Positions 31,600 to 43,504 of a stretch of DNA of 64,000 nucleotides are shown here, piece by piece. The notes beneath the pieces are model-generated. The model worked only from the letters and a program-made list of their open reading frames with translations. It ran no database searches and was not told the DNA's origin. Made by a program: the position numbers and the translations under genes. Position 1 is the stretch's first letter. Each line of letters opens with the position of its first letter. The stretch is from Cavia porcellus (lineage: Eukaryota > Chordata > Mammalia > Rodentia > Caviidae). The stretch is taken from NCBI RefSeq assembly GCF_034190915.1, contig NW_026947486.1, positions 18,750,001-18,814,000 on the forward strand, read 5' to 3'.

Positions 31600-33750
31600 A
31601 AACCTTTGACTGTTTTCCACAACTCTGATGCAGCTGATTTAGACAATTCTGCTCGTTTTTCTCATGTTAGCTATTTCTTTGTGTATTCTGTTTGAAGAGT
31701 GTTTCTTGTAGGTAGCATGGTGTCTTTTTACATACTTTTACAGCATCTGTTTCAATTGAGATGCTTAAGTCATTTACTTTTTTCTGGTACTGAGGATCAA
31801 ATTCACAACCTTGCACTGAGCTAAATCCTTGGCCCATCATGTACATTTAATGTGGTTATTGATACATTTGCATCATCTCCTTGTTTTCTATTTGTCCTTC
31901 CTTTTTTTCTGCTTTTTTGAGTAATCAAACATTTTTGTGATTCCATTTTTCTCCTTTATTGGCTTATTAGCTTTAACTCTTGGTTTTATTTCCTAATTCC
32001 TTTAAGGTTTATAGTATACAGTGTATAGTTGTCCCCCCTTATCCATGGCGGCGGAAATAAATCCCAAAGCACAGACAGTACCAGACCATATATATGTGTG
32101 TATATATATATGTTTTTTATACATTTATACATAAAAGTTTAATTTATAAATTAGTCATAGTATGGGATTAACAACAATAATAAAATAAAACAATTTCTAT
32201 ATTAAGTAAAGTAAGTAGTGTTTGAACACAAACACTCCAGCAGTGGGTCAGATAACTGAGAAGGCTACTAGTGACTAGTGGAAGGTGGCATACAGTGTGG
32301 ACACATGGAACAGAGGCTGATTCATGTCCTAGGAGGGAAGGTAGGGTAGCACAAGTTTGCTCCGAATAGCGCACAACTTAAAATTTGGGAGTTGTTGTGA
32401 AATATAGTCTCAAAAACTTATGAATTGCTTATTCCTGGAATTTTCCATTCAGTATTTTCAGACCGTGGTTGACTGAATAATTCTGAAAGGAGAAACTACA
32501 GATGGGGGAGGAGCTACTGTTCATGTTTACCTTACCAAACCACACCTTTGAGCCATGTAACCTACTTCACACATAGTTTAAGAAATTCACAATAGTGTTT
32601 CCATTTCCCCATCCTCAGCCTGTATGCTACTGTTATCATGTATTTTACTTTTATGTGATATAAACCCATATATATATAAATATTTAATTTAAACGTCGAT
32701 TGACTTTCTTTTTGTGGCACTAGGTACTAGGGTTGAACTCAGGGTCTTTGCACTAAGGTTTTTAATTTTTTTTTTTAATTTATTTTGAGACAAGTTCTTG
32801 TTAAGTTGCCAAGTTGCCCAATTTGGGCTTGAACTTGCAATCCTCCTGCCTCAGCTTTCCAGGATCTGGGGATTTATAGGCATTTGTCATCACTCCTAAC
32901 TTAATTAATTTACTGGGCTCAACTAACTTTTAAAAAGATTTAAATATAATAATAATAAAAGACATCTTTTACTCATGTAGTTGCCATATACAATGTTCTT
33001 AATTCCTTTGGTTAGATCTTGATTTCCATGAATATTTTTTGTTTTTTGTTTTTTGAGACAGGGTCTCATCATGTAGTCCAGGTAACCATCAATGTAGTCC
33101 AGGCTGGCCTGGAACTCACAGTGATCCTGCTTCAGCCTCCTGAGTGCTGGGATTACAGGCCCTGTACCGGCATTGTTGGCATCTGGTATCATTTTCTTTT
33201 GGCCTCAAGGTTATCCTCCAATATTTCTTGTACTTCAGGTCTGTAGGTAATCAGTTCTTACAGTTTTATTGTGTATGAAGTCTATTTCACCTTACTTTTT
33301 GAAAGATAATTTTCATGTATATGGAACTGTAGGCCAACAGTTTTTATTGTTTGCAGTATTTTACAAATGGTGGCCCGGCCTTCTTTCTTGCATTACTTCC
33401 AGTGAGAAGTTTCATGTCCTCCATCTTTGTTACTATGTACATGCCCCCTCCCACTGCTCTGTGTTTCTCTTTAGCACTGGTTTGAGTACAGTAATTTGGT
33501 TATGATATGCTATGGTATAGTTTCCCTCTTGTTTTTCATGTCTGGCATTTGTTGAACTTCTTCAATCTGTAAATTTCTGGTGGTCCTTAAATTTGAAAAA
33601 AATTGGCTGGTATTTATTTCTTCACAGTGTTTTCTGAAGCTTTCCCTCTCTCCTCCTTCCTTCATTGACTGCAATTACTCATATATTAGGCTGCTTGAAT
33701 TTGTTCTGCAGATCATTGAGGCTTGCCTCCCTCCTTTCTTTCTTGTTTCC
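31600..33750 (-). mobile_element. ancient L1M (antisense), broken by later insertions
   Basis: Read on the + strand, the phrases follow an old L1 in antisense from the ORF2/inter-ORF zone ('TTCTTGTAGGTAGCATG', 'ACATTTAATGTGGTTATTG') to an ORF1-side zone ('GAGAAGTTTCATGTCCTCC', 'TATATTAGGCTGCTTGAA'). Insertions are an ID piece (31775-31840), a Tigger-like element (32025-32521), a B4-like SINE (32700-32905) and a B1 (33040-33180). No frame is intact. Confidence 0.65.
32025..32521 (+). mobile_element. Tigger-like (TcMar) non-autonomous DNA transposon
   Basis: 'GTTGTCCCCCCTTATCCATGG' at the start, 'AGTTTAATTTATAAATTAG' inside and 'GGGGGAGGAGCTACTGT' at the end match an old Tigger-type family recalled from memory. 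The outer ends are roughly complementary. It interrupts the L1M. Confidence 0.6.
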
Positions 33751-33771
33751 TTCCTTTCTTTGTTGGGATTC

Positions 33772-34545
33772 TTTTTTTATTTTAAAGAGGGTGAAACCAA
33801 GGAAAGTAAAACATTAAAACCAATCAAAACAAACCAGTGTAACGACACAGGACTTCAAAACAATACAAAATCAACAATGGTTACCATAACGCCACTTGTC
33901 TTCAAAATAGCTGCAGATACCATCAGACATAGTAAAAATCAAACAAAACAAAATAGAATAGAATGAATAAAAACAAAACAATGAATGCAATACAGGACTT
34001 CAAAATGACATGAGTAAATCCAAAATGGCTACCATAATATGTCTTACTATCTTTGAAATAGCTGCCCATGCCATCAGATATAACAGAATCAAACAAAACA
34101 AAAGAGAATAAAACCCAACCCAACAAAACAATGAAAATGATACAGGACTTCAAAAAAGGATAATAGGGAATTAACAATGGCTACCACCTTCAGGAGATCC
34201 TTCATAGATGCCACACTGCATACCCGCTGTCCTCTGCATAGATGATCAAATCACTGGCCCTAGACCTGTAAGGTGAGTAAAATACCAAACACTACAAGCA
34301 TCAAATTGCATTTCACCTCAATAGCTATCATTGGAGCCTGTGTTTCTCTGGACCAGCTGATCACTTACCAGGACAGGGGGAGGGGATTGGTTCTTCTTGT
34401 TTGCCAGCCCTCTTGCTGGAAGGGGCTGGGGTCTGGCAGTCCCCCTGCTGACGGTAGCCCACGCATGGTGCTGCTTCACAGGGAGGGCTTGCTTCTTGGT
34501 GAATCTTGTTCTCTCCTGCTGCAGCCTGTGAATCTTCTTTGGAAT
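33772..34545. repeat. ~0.77-kb repeat with internal ~145-bp units, copy A
   Basis: It starts with a T-rich edge then TTTTAAAGAGG. Inside, GACTTCAAAA recurs at 33851, 33996 and 34146, a period of 145-150 bp. It ends in a GC-richer segment with 'GGGCTTGCTTCTTGG'. The reverse complement occurs at 53330-54110, and more diverged copies at 36421-36960 and perhaps 46395-46560. It abuts the ORF1-side end of an antisense L1, so it may be L1 5'UTR sequence. Confidence 0.7.
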
Positions 34546-34559
34546 TCTTTTTCTCTGTG

Positions 34560-34745
34560 TTTCATTTTTGTTTTGTGTTGCTAGAGATTGAACCCAGGGT
34601 CTTCACACAGTCTCTAGCCTTTGTTTTCGTTTTCAGATAGGATCTTGCCAAGTCACCAAATTTCCCAGTATGACCTTGAACTTGTGAACTTTGTGCCTTG
34701 GCCTCCAAGAGTGTAGGTATTACAGGTGTGCACCACTATGCCTGA
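34560..34745 (-). mobile_element. B4-like dimeric SINE
   Basis: Antisense ID half ('GATTGAACCCAGGGTC') followed by antisense B1-like half ('ATTACAGGTGTGCACCACT'). Confidence 0.7.
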
Positions 34746-35825
34746 GTTCTCTGAGATTCATTTTCAGTAGTTTCTCTTGCTGTGCTTCAAGTTGACTAGC
34801 ATTTTCCTTCAACAGTGTAGACACTTTTCAACAGTGTAGACACTAGAGTGTGCTATTCATTCCACCCAATGAATTTTCAACCAGAACTATGTATTTTTGA
34901 TGTCTTCAACATTTCTAACATTTTGAACATATGTCATCTTCTCAACTGTTTTTAGTCACAATCCTTTCGACACCACATGTGCAGGCTTTTTCCTATACCA
35001 ACAACCAGATTTCCAAGTCCCCAAACATCAACTTGGTGCCCAACATTTCAGTTCAACTCACATTGTTACCTAGAATTGGTGTCAGACTCCACAAGTCGTG
35101 GCTGTCCCACTTGAGATGAAAATTGAAAATCCCAGGCTTTTCTCTACTATATGTTGAAAATCATTTGGCTATAAAGATGTGGGATGTGGATTTATTTCTG
35201 GGCTGTCTATACTGTTCCATTGTAGTGTGTTTATTGTTGTTTTGTTTTGTCTTTGTTTTCAGTACAGACTATTAAGCCCAGGAACTGCTGAACTATACCC
35301 CTAGCCTTGTTTATATTACTTTCTTTTGAGGCAAGATCTCTTTCAGTCACCCAGGCTGGCCTTGAACTTGTGATTCTCCTGCCTTAGCTTCCGAGTAGTT
35401 AGCATTACAAGCATGGACCACTATGTCCACTGAGATATTTTTTTTTCAAATTAAAATTTTTGTTTTTTTTTGTTTTTTGAGATAGGGTCTCACTATAGCC
35501 TGGGAACCTTGAACTCACTATGTAGCCTAGGCTGGCCTTGAACTTGCAGAGATCCTTCTGCTTTAGCCTCCTGAGTGATGGGATTACAAGAGTGTGCCAC
35601 CATGCCTGGCCTTCAGATTTTAATTTTTATTGGTATATGTTTGTACTACATAATGATTACATTCGTTATGAGGAGTTGGTACATAATAATTTTAAATCTT
35701 TTGAGATATGATTATTTTTATGCCAGTACCATGCTGTTTGAGTGACTATTCCTTTGTAGTATATTTGGGATCAAGTAGTGTGATGCCTCCCTTGACATAT
35801 TTATTATCTAGACACTAAAAAGAAG
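34746..35825 (-). mobile_element. old L1 3'-side pieces (antisense) with SINE insertions
   Basis: 35150-35235 ('TCATTTGGCTATAAAGATG', 'TTATTTCTGGGCTGTC') and 35690-35825 ('TATGCCAGTACCATGCTGTTT') are consecutive antisense L1 segments split by an antisense B4-like SINE (35265-35430) and a B1 (35465-35615). 34746-35150 is of unclear origin and holds a 19-bp near-tandem around 34810-34845. Confidence 0.55.
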
Positions 35826-35839
35826 AAACATGGGTTGTA

Positions 35840-36340
35840 GCCTAGGGATGTAGCTGAGTGGTAGAGCTGTGCTTAGAGTGCATGAATCCCTGTGTTCCAA
35901 CCCTAGTACAACAACAACCAAAAACAACAACAAGAAAAAGAAAAGGAAATATGGCTTGTGAAAACTTCATCTACATAATTTATTACTTTTAACAGTATTA
36001 TATTTTTAAAATTCAAAAAAGATAATAACCATTTGTGAAATGCTTGCAATTTTTGTGATATCATAGCTCTTAGTTTAAAAAAGATTTCTCACATCCAGGA
36101 GTGGTGATGTGTGCCTGTAATTCCAGCATTCAGGAGACAGAGACAGAGGCAGACAGAGAGAGAAAGCTGTTGTGAAGGCAACAGACCGAATGTCCCTTGG
36201 TGACACTGCTGCCTCTCCCCAAGCTTTTGCCTCGTCTCCAGTTCTATTTATTTATTTGGGACTGGAGATCAAAGTCACAACCTTGTGCTTGCCAGGCAGG
36301 TATTTGTGCTGTTGAGCTAAATCCCCGGTCCCTGTCTCCA
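35840..36340. mobile_element. ID (sense), B1 fragment (sense), ID (antisense)
   Basis: ID in sense at 35845-35935 ending in CAA repeats, a partial B1 at 36095-36175, and an antisense ID at 36250-36335 ('GCTTGCCAGGCAGG', 'GAGCTAAATCCCC'). Confidence 0.65.
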
Positions 36341-36420
36341 GTTTTAGAATGACTTTTTTTGTGTGTGTGTGATATATGGCTAAGATTATGAGTTGCAATA
36401 AAGGTAAAATATGTGTTTTT

Positions 36421-36960
36421 TAAAAATTGTTTTTATCATTTTGAAGGTAGTAAAATACAATAGAACAAGACAGAACAAAGCCAATTGAGACAGTGAAATT
36501 GGTACGGAACTTCACAGCAGTTTACCGGGATAACAGTAATAGGTGTCATAGTATATTTTGTTATCTTCACAATAGTTATTCTTTCAATCAGGTATAGCAA
36601 AATCAACATGCACTACAGAACATTATAGAACTTATCAAAACAGAATATTGAATAGAGCAATGCAATTCATCAGAACAAAGCAAAACAGTGGTAAAAATAT
36701 TTGCCTTCAAAGAGATGGTAGAATGAAATCTCCCCTATTTGCTATATTGCATATGGTCAACCTCCGAAGAGAGGCTCAGATCTCTGGCTCCCAGTTGCTA
36801 ACTGCCGGGGGGAAGGAAGCTGGGATGGGATGTTTGATTCTCATCCCGCATGCTAGTAGGCTCAGGACTGCTTTCCAAGGAGGCGGGCTGCTTGCTTGGT
36901 TTCCCAGTGCCCTAAGTTCCAACATGGCACAGATCTTGGGAGACACTGGCTGGTTCTCAA
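36421..36960. repeat. diverged copy C of the 33772-type repeat
   Basis: The same edge (TTTTTATCATTTTGAAGG), 'GGAACTTCACAGC', 'CAGGTATAGCAAAATCAA' and a GC-richer end with 'GGGCTGCTTGCTTGG', in the same order and orientation as 33772-34545 but strongly diverged. Confidence 0.5.
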
Positions 36961-37514
36961 AATGTGTGTTTTGAAATGAAATCTGTCTTCACATCTAACC
37001 AAAATACTTTAATAATTATTGAAAAACACACACTGCTCTCAAGTCATAAAAACGATGCATGCTGGACTTCAGAATTTGCAAAAGGCTTTTAGGGCCCACT
37101 CTTCACTGTCCTCTGTGATAGCACTGTGGAATGTGGCAGTATCATTCCCATGTCATAAGTGATACAGCTGCTGCTCGGCCCGAGGGTGTTTTGCTAGTTA
37201 GTGGTATCTTTAGCCAGATGTTTCTGAAGCCACATTCTTTCTATAGTTCTATTCTAAATAGAGCTAGTTCTATTCTAAATTTATTTTCAGTGTGTCATTC
37301 CTTAGCTTTCCTTTCCACCCGCCCTGGTGGAATGGACACTGTCCTGGTCCAGCAGCTCACCAGTGCCCATGTCACAGTGGTATTGGTTTTGCTGCTTTAT
37401 GATTCTAGCAAGAGCTTGGAAAGTAAGCAGTTTGACAAAGTTACCTTTCTTTCAGATTTTTTTCTTCAAATTTCAGCTATTTGTGATTGCTTTTCTTTGG
37501 TCTTTTTTTTCCAA

Positions 37515-38190
37515 TCAGATTTTATTAGTACATTTTAGATATAAATAATGATCACATTGAACATAGAGAATTTGTATCTATAAATAATGCAATTTGTTTT
37601 TCTCCATTCCTCTACCCTCCCTTCAACCCCTCCTCCCCTCCCTATTTACAAAAGCTTTGTTTCCATTTCTCATTTTTGTTACTTTTCTCTTTCTTTCCGC
37701 CTCTTCCTTGTTCTCCTCCCCATTTGATCAGTTTCTTTCCATTTCACAGCATCTGTTGTACATTGTGATCTTATTTACTCTTTCAGCTTCTCACACTAGT
37801 GAGACAATACAATGTTTACACACACCAGTTTGATTTATTTCACTTATGAGCATGTTTTATAGTTGCATCTATTTCCCTATAAAAGCCTTGAGTTATCATT
37901 CTTTATGGCTGAGAAGTACTCCACTGTATAAAAATTCCACATCTTTTTTTATCCATTCCTTGGTTAACGGGCATTTCGATTGTTTTCAAGACCTATAAAT
38001 TGTGCTGTTATAAACACAGGTACACATATATTGCTGTGATATGGTGTTTTTAATTCTTCTGGGAAAATATCCAGAAGGGGAATAGCTGGGTCAAATGGGA
38101 CCTCCAATCCTAGTTTTTGAGGAATCTCCACACTGATTTCCACATTGTTTGTACTAGCCTGCACTCCCACCAACAGTGAGGAAGGTGTTT
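37515..38190 (-). mobile_element. L1 3' end (antisense; 3'UTR and ORF2 C-terminus)
   Basis: On the minus strand it reads from an ORF2 C-terminal remnant (including VEISVEIPQK, PLLDIFPEE and HSNICVPVF) into a 3'UTR with CT-rich text on the + strand. The same family forms the 58290-59652 element. The frame is broken by stops; truncated at the 5' side. Confidence 0.8.
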
Positions 38191-39115
38191 TTTCTTTTTT
38201 GGTACCAGGATGCAAATTTGGGGCTTTGTACTCACCAGGCAGGTGCAGTGCAACTGAGCTATACCTCTGGCCTTATTTGTAGCAGCTTTTTGTTTCAAGT
38301 CAAAATTTGAAAAATGGGGAGATTCTTCTGGGGGCAGTGTCCTATTGCCCAGGAAACCACTGAGCATCATGGTGATTTGACTCACCCCTGTTGCAGGCCT
38401 GTTATGGACCTACTCATAATGGAAGAAAGGGCACAGGGTCACCTCCTCTCCCAATTTGTTGTAATGCTGAAGCACAGGGCCTCCTGCAGGTAAAGTGTAC
38501 ACTTGACAACTGAGCTATGCTCCAACCCTTGCCTACCCTTTTCCTTGGTGCTTATTTCTAGTACTGAAGATTGAATCCAGAGCATTCACATTGAGCTACA
38601 TGCTCAGCCCTCTTTACTTTTTATTTTGAGACAAACTCATACTAAATTGCCAAGTAAGTCTAGGTCTTGAATTTGTGATCCTCCTGCCTTCGACTTTCAA
38701 AGTGGTGGGATTACAGGTATGTGCCACCAAGTCTGGCATGCCTCCCCACTTTTTTAGGAGTACTGAGGTTTGAAATCCAGGTTTTTCACATGCTAGGCAA
38801 GTGTTCTAACAAGTCCTTTTGAAACATTGTATTTTGCCAAGTGTGGTGGTACATGCCTGTAATCCCAGCACTCTGAAAAGATGAAGCAGAAGGGTCACAA
38901 ATTCGAGTCTAGCCTGGGAAATGTAGCAATTTAGTGAGCCTTCATCTCAAAATTAAAAGACAGAAAGAAGAAAGAAAAAGAAAAAAGAAAGAAGGGATGG
39001 GGACATACCTTGATGAGAAGGCACTGGGTTCAATATTCTGGCCTCAAATTTGCAATCCTCCTGCCTCAGCCTCCTGAGTTATTGAGATTACAGATGTGTG
39101 CCATTACACCAGGAA
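38191..39115. mobile_element. SINE cluster (ID, B4-like, B1)
   Basis: Antisense ID at 38200-38275, old ID text at 38455-38525, antisense B4-like dimer at 38560-38740, antisense ID fragment at 38765-38815, sense B1 at 38835-38990 with an AAAG-rich tail, and B1-like text again at 39040-39115. Confidence 0.6.
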
Positions 39116-40205
39116 CCTCTCCATTTTTATAAGCACAGAAACACTGAAAGCTTCAGATTGCACCATTGTGGAATTAGCCAGTGTTCATGTGAAATCATTT
39201 TATTTAAAACATCCTAAAAAAGATTTGGAGAATGAAGAGAGTTCACAATAGTTATATATCTAAACTCCAACAGAAACTGGTTTGTTGGAGGTAAGTCAGA
39301 AACCCACCCAGCAGGGTCTGACACTATCAAAATAGACTACTTTTATTGTATTTCCTAAATGGAATAATGATGAGGAAATGCATTCAGTGTATGAATTACT
39401 TGCTGTTCACAGCATCTGAAGCCCTAATCTTTGTAAAGAAGTTGGAACCTGCAAAGATGCTGTGCACAGGATCCACAGCTGGTCTCTGCTCTCCTGGGAG
39501 CTTTTTAACAGAAGGGCAGACAGCTTGAATTTCTTAGTGCAATGCTGTGTCATTTCATGTTTTTCCCATATTATCATTCTAACACCCTCAGTTTCTTCTT
39601 CATTCCACTTTATCTCCAACACTCTTCAGAGTAGAATTTGGGGAAAACTTTTGTTATTGGTGTTTTGAGGTGCTGGGGATTGAACACAGGGCCTTGCACA
39701 TGATAAGCAAGTGCTCTACCAATCATATTCCCACCCTACCCCAGAAGTATAATTTTGAAAAACCTCAGCAGTTGCTTATTAGTTTCACTAAAAATATAGT
39801 TTCTCAAAGTAATATATGAGCTTGAAAGCATTATTTTATTCTGACATTACAGATAAAAGAGCAATTAATTCATGCTCAATGCCCAGTAATGTGCTTTCAA
39901 TAATGCTTTATGTGTAACACACATCACTTGCAAATGTTGGTAGTGCTGCTTCCCTCCGAGGCTAGCACTTCCCAGGTGCCTCTTTCACGTAATCTCGCTC
40001 TTGGGTGTGTCTTAGCACATCCCTGCTCTTGCCTCACTTCCGTTTCTAGCCTTTACCTCTTTCTCTGCAGCTGTGGAAAAAATGCATTGAACAGTGTTCT
40101 CAACATACAACTTTTACCTTTGTGAGTCTTCATGGCTTCAAGAGCACAGATGAAACAGCAGAGCAACCCAAATTTTATAGAAAGGAGTCACTTGCTTGTG
40201 GTTAG

Positions 40206-40259
<54 letters not shown>

Positions 40260-41300
40260 GTATTCTAGGAAGACCACGACAGTCAGTGCATTCCTATGCA
40301 GGGAGAAACAATAGAACTGGGCACAGTATGGCCCGCTGTCTCTATGGTAACTGCTCTTGATTGCACACAGTTATTTTTACTCATTTTGCTACATCATATT
40401 TGGAAATATAAATGATGTTGTGCTTATAATCATGCATTTGTAATCATCAGTTATTTGTGTCCATGGTGACTCTGCTATTATTTCTGCTCTGGATTCTTGT
40501 AAAAGCTGGGCAGGATGTGTGTGGAGGAGACAGGAGACAGATGACTCACTGAAACCTTTTCTGGAACAAACAGGTTGATTACTTCAGAGAAAAATGACTC
40601 TAAAGTCTGTGTTCTCCCTCTGCCCACAGGCATTTCTCAGTGATTGATAAGTGTCTGCACTGACCTTGCCCTTCTGTTCCCAGCGTCAGCCTGGGGCTGT
40701 TTTTAAAGTGCTGGGAAGACTTAAGAGCACCTTGCATTGAAATGGGTCTCCAAGAATTTGGGAGTATGGGGGTGACAGTTGTCTACTGCTTGTCGAGGAC
40801 AATTCTTTGAGGACCCGTCATTTGTTAATATCTTATCTGGATTACCATTTGAACTGTCATGAAGCAACCTTTAGCTTCTTGGGGTTACAACTAAGATTCT
40901 GGCCACATCTGCAAGGCATGTACAGGGCTCAGTCTTATCTCTCTGTCACCTTCCACTGGTTTTCCTTGGGATGTTATAAATCAATTTTCCCGGATGAACC
41001 TGCCAGAGTCACCATCATGTCTGCCGTGAGCTATGAGAAAGGCACGTTATAGATAAGAAGGATCCACAAATGGCAGGATATCCTCTGCAACCAACGGGCT
41101 ATGCTAAGGATGTCTCCTTGGCAGGGAAACATGATTTTATTTTGTTCTGTGTTGCTGAAGATCCAGGGTTGAATGAATGACCCAGACTGTTGCTATTTGC
41201 TTATAATATATGAATAGCGACATAGAAGTGCTGATTAGTCCATCTTCAAAATTACTTTGAAAGTAGTGGTGTTTTGGGCCTTTTCATGTTGTCTTTGGTT
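39116..41300. other. intergenic, no gene; one ID and one (TG)n
   Basis: Mostly unique-looking. An antisense ID lies at 39665-39740 and a (TG)n microsatellite at 40209-40257. Open frames (up to 81 codons) have no family features. Confidence 0.45.
40209..40257. repeat. (TG)n microsatellite
   Basis: About 24 uninterrupted TG units. Confidence 0.97.
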
Positions 41301-41304
41301 TTTG

Positions 41305-41937
41305 ACACAGGGACTTTGTTGTGTTGCCCAGGATAACCTGCAACTCTTGGGCTTGAGTGATCTTCCTGCCTCAGCCTCCTGAGTTGCTGGGACTGCAAGT
41401 GCCCACCACTTTGCTTGGCTGATGCTTTGGCATTGAATGTCCCATCATCAGAGCTCTCTTCTCATCAAAAAACCTTGGGCTTTTCCATTTAAACTCTCCT
41501 AAAAAGTGCTTAAATTTTTTTTGTGTGTGTGACAAGGTCTTGTTATGTAGCCCAGGCTGCCCTCGAACTCAGTGATCCTCCTGCTTCAGCCTCCTGAGTG
41601 CTGGATTATAGTTGTGTGCTGCCACACCCAGCTCCAAAAGGTTTTTCAAACCAAGTCTTCATCACTCTCAAAGGCCAGAAGAGTTTGTTTTCTCAATGAC
41701 AGCTATGGCACTAAGCATTCAAAAGCAATAATAAAATATATAAGACTCTTCCTTATGGCTTGAAGGCTCCGGCAAATGTCACTGTTACCTGTCTACCTGT
41801 TTTTTCTGTCACTCCTGAAATTCTGATACAATGCCCACAGTGAAAGGAACTAATTCTCTTTTTTTGATACCATGAATCAAACTCAGGGCCTCACACTTGC
41901 CAAGCAGGTGCTGTACCACTGAGCTATATCCCCAGCG
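41305..41937 (-). mobile_element. two B1-like SINEs and an ID (antisense)
   Basis: Antisense B1-like copies at 41310-41420 and 41520-41635 and an antisense ID at 41862-41937 ('GCTGTACCACTGAGCTATAT'). Confidence 0.65.
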
Positions 41938-42314
41938 AGTGTCTTGGTTACTTTCACTTGTTGCTGAGAAAAAATACCTGATGCCCAAAATTAAGGAAAG
42001 AAATTTATTTAGCTCACAGTTTGTGGAGGTTTCAGTCTATGATTTTCTGGGTCCAAGACAGAGTGGTGTGGCAGAGGGCAACAGTTCATGGCAGTGGGAA
42101 AAGGCAGAAGTGACAAGAGCAAAAAGGGAGATGCATGGAAAGAAGATTCTCTCCGTCTGTTTTATTATATGTAGGCCACCCGCACCCTAGGGTGGGTGTA
42201 GCACTAACACTCACAATTCCAGCATTGGACCGTGAATTAATCACAAAATCTAGAAGCCTGCCCCCATGACTCCTTGAGGCTTTGGGGGGACATCTGGACT
42301 CAAATCATAACACA
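41938..42314. mobile_element. ~380-bp interspersed element, copy 2 of the 18125 family
   Basis: Shares 'GTTACTTTCACTTGTTGCTG', 'AGCTCACAGTTTGTGGAGG', 'TGAGGCTTTGGGGGGACATC' and a 'CAAATCATAACAC' end with 18125-18574 in the same orientation. Confidence 0.55.
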
Positions 42315-42354
42315 AAGTAACTAATTCTCATGGTTGTCGAATTTACTTCCTAGC

Positions 42355-42548
42355 TGAGTGTGGTGGTATGCACCCCCACTCTGGGAGGATGAATCAGGAT
42401 GATCATCAGTTCAAACCTAGTCTGGGCTGTTTAGCTAGATCTTATCTCTTTTTTTTTTTTTTTTTTTTTTGCAGTACTGGAGATCAAACTCACAACCTTG
42501 TGCTTGCAAGGCAGGTGCTTATGTCACTGAGCTAAATCCCCAGCCCTA
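42355..42548. mobile_element. B1-like SINE with a nested young ID
   Basis: A sense B1 remnant (42355-42445) is cut by an antisense ID (42447-42546) with a long T run. The flanks TAGATCTTATCTC and TAGATCTTACCTC form a 12-of-13 target duplication. Confidence 0.75.
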
Positions 42549-42923
42549 GATCTTACCTCAAATAAAAGTTTTTTAAAGAGTTGAGTGTGTGGTTCAGTGC
42601 AAAGTCCCTGGGTTTAATCCTCAATGAAAAAAGAAAAAGTTGAAAAATGAGTCTGGGAAGATTCTATGGCCATCTTCTTATTTTTCAATGCCCATTTTGC
42701 TTGAGAGAGAGATTGAGTGACCTACTTTCTGTAGAAAGTGGAGTACTGCTCCTCTGAGAAGTGGTAGGAGCCCACTAAGGACAGTCGGGTGGAGGGGCTC
42801 CCAGCGGCCTGCAGCCCTCATTTGCTGGGCTTTGAGCAACTGTGCTGAGTATTAAAGTGCAGTTGTAACATTTTTTAAGTGTTCAAGCTGTTCTTCGGAA
42901 CATTTGAATTTTATTGAACAATG

Positions 42924-43434
42924 CAGTTGTCCTCGGCATAAATGGAGGGCTAGGTCTAAGGGCCCTGAAGGTACCAAACTCCCAGAGTGTGTAAGTCTCT
43001 TCTAGAAGATGAGGGAGCACTTGCATAGAACCCGCACACATTTCTGTTGTCTCTAGAGGACTAAATGCGTCTGATACAATGTAAATGCTACGTAAGTAGT
43101 TTTTCACAGTGTATTATTTAGGGAATAATGACAAGAAAAAGTATGTAAATGCTCAGTACAGATGCAAATTTTTAAAAGAATCTTTTATATTTTAAGTACT
43201 AGAGATTGAAGCCAAGAACTTTGCATTGTTATGTTCCCTGCTCTTTTTTATGTTTTATTTTGAGACAGAGTCATTAAGTTGCCTAGCTGGGTTCAAACTT
43301 GAGATCCTTCTGCCTCAGCTTCCTAAAGTGCTGGGATGATAGATGTGAGCCACCACATCCAGTTTAAAGAATATCTTCAATCTACAGTTGGTTGTATCCA
43401 CAAATGTGGCCCATGTGTTTCAGAGGACAAACTG
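42924..43434 (+). mobile_element. Tigger-like DNA transposon with a nested SINE
   Basis: Left terminus CAGTTGTCCTCGG; right terminus on the minus strand CAGTTTGTCCTCTG. Interior phrases 'ACAATGTAAATGCTACGTA' and 'GGGAATAATGACAAGAAAAA' match an old Tigger/MER family from memory. An antisense B4-like SINE sits inside at about 43190-43365. Confidence 0.65.
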
Positions 43435-43504
43435 CGTATTAAGATACTTTCATTTACATGATTGATTCATTTAAAACTCTATAAAGTAAACATCTTCCCC
43501 ATTG

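Noticed and set aside
40209..40257. CRISPR-like or other spaced repeat arrays
   Set aside because: Repeats here are simple microsatellites or SINEs; no direct repeats with unique spacers exist.
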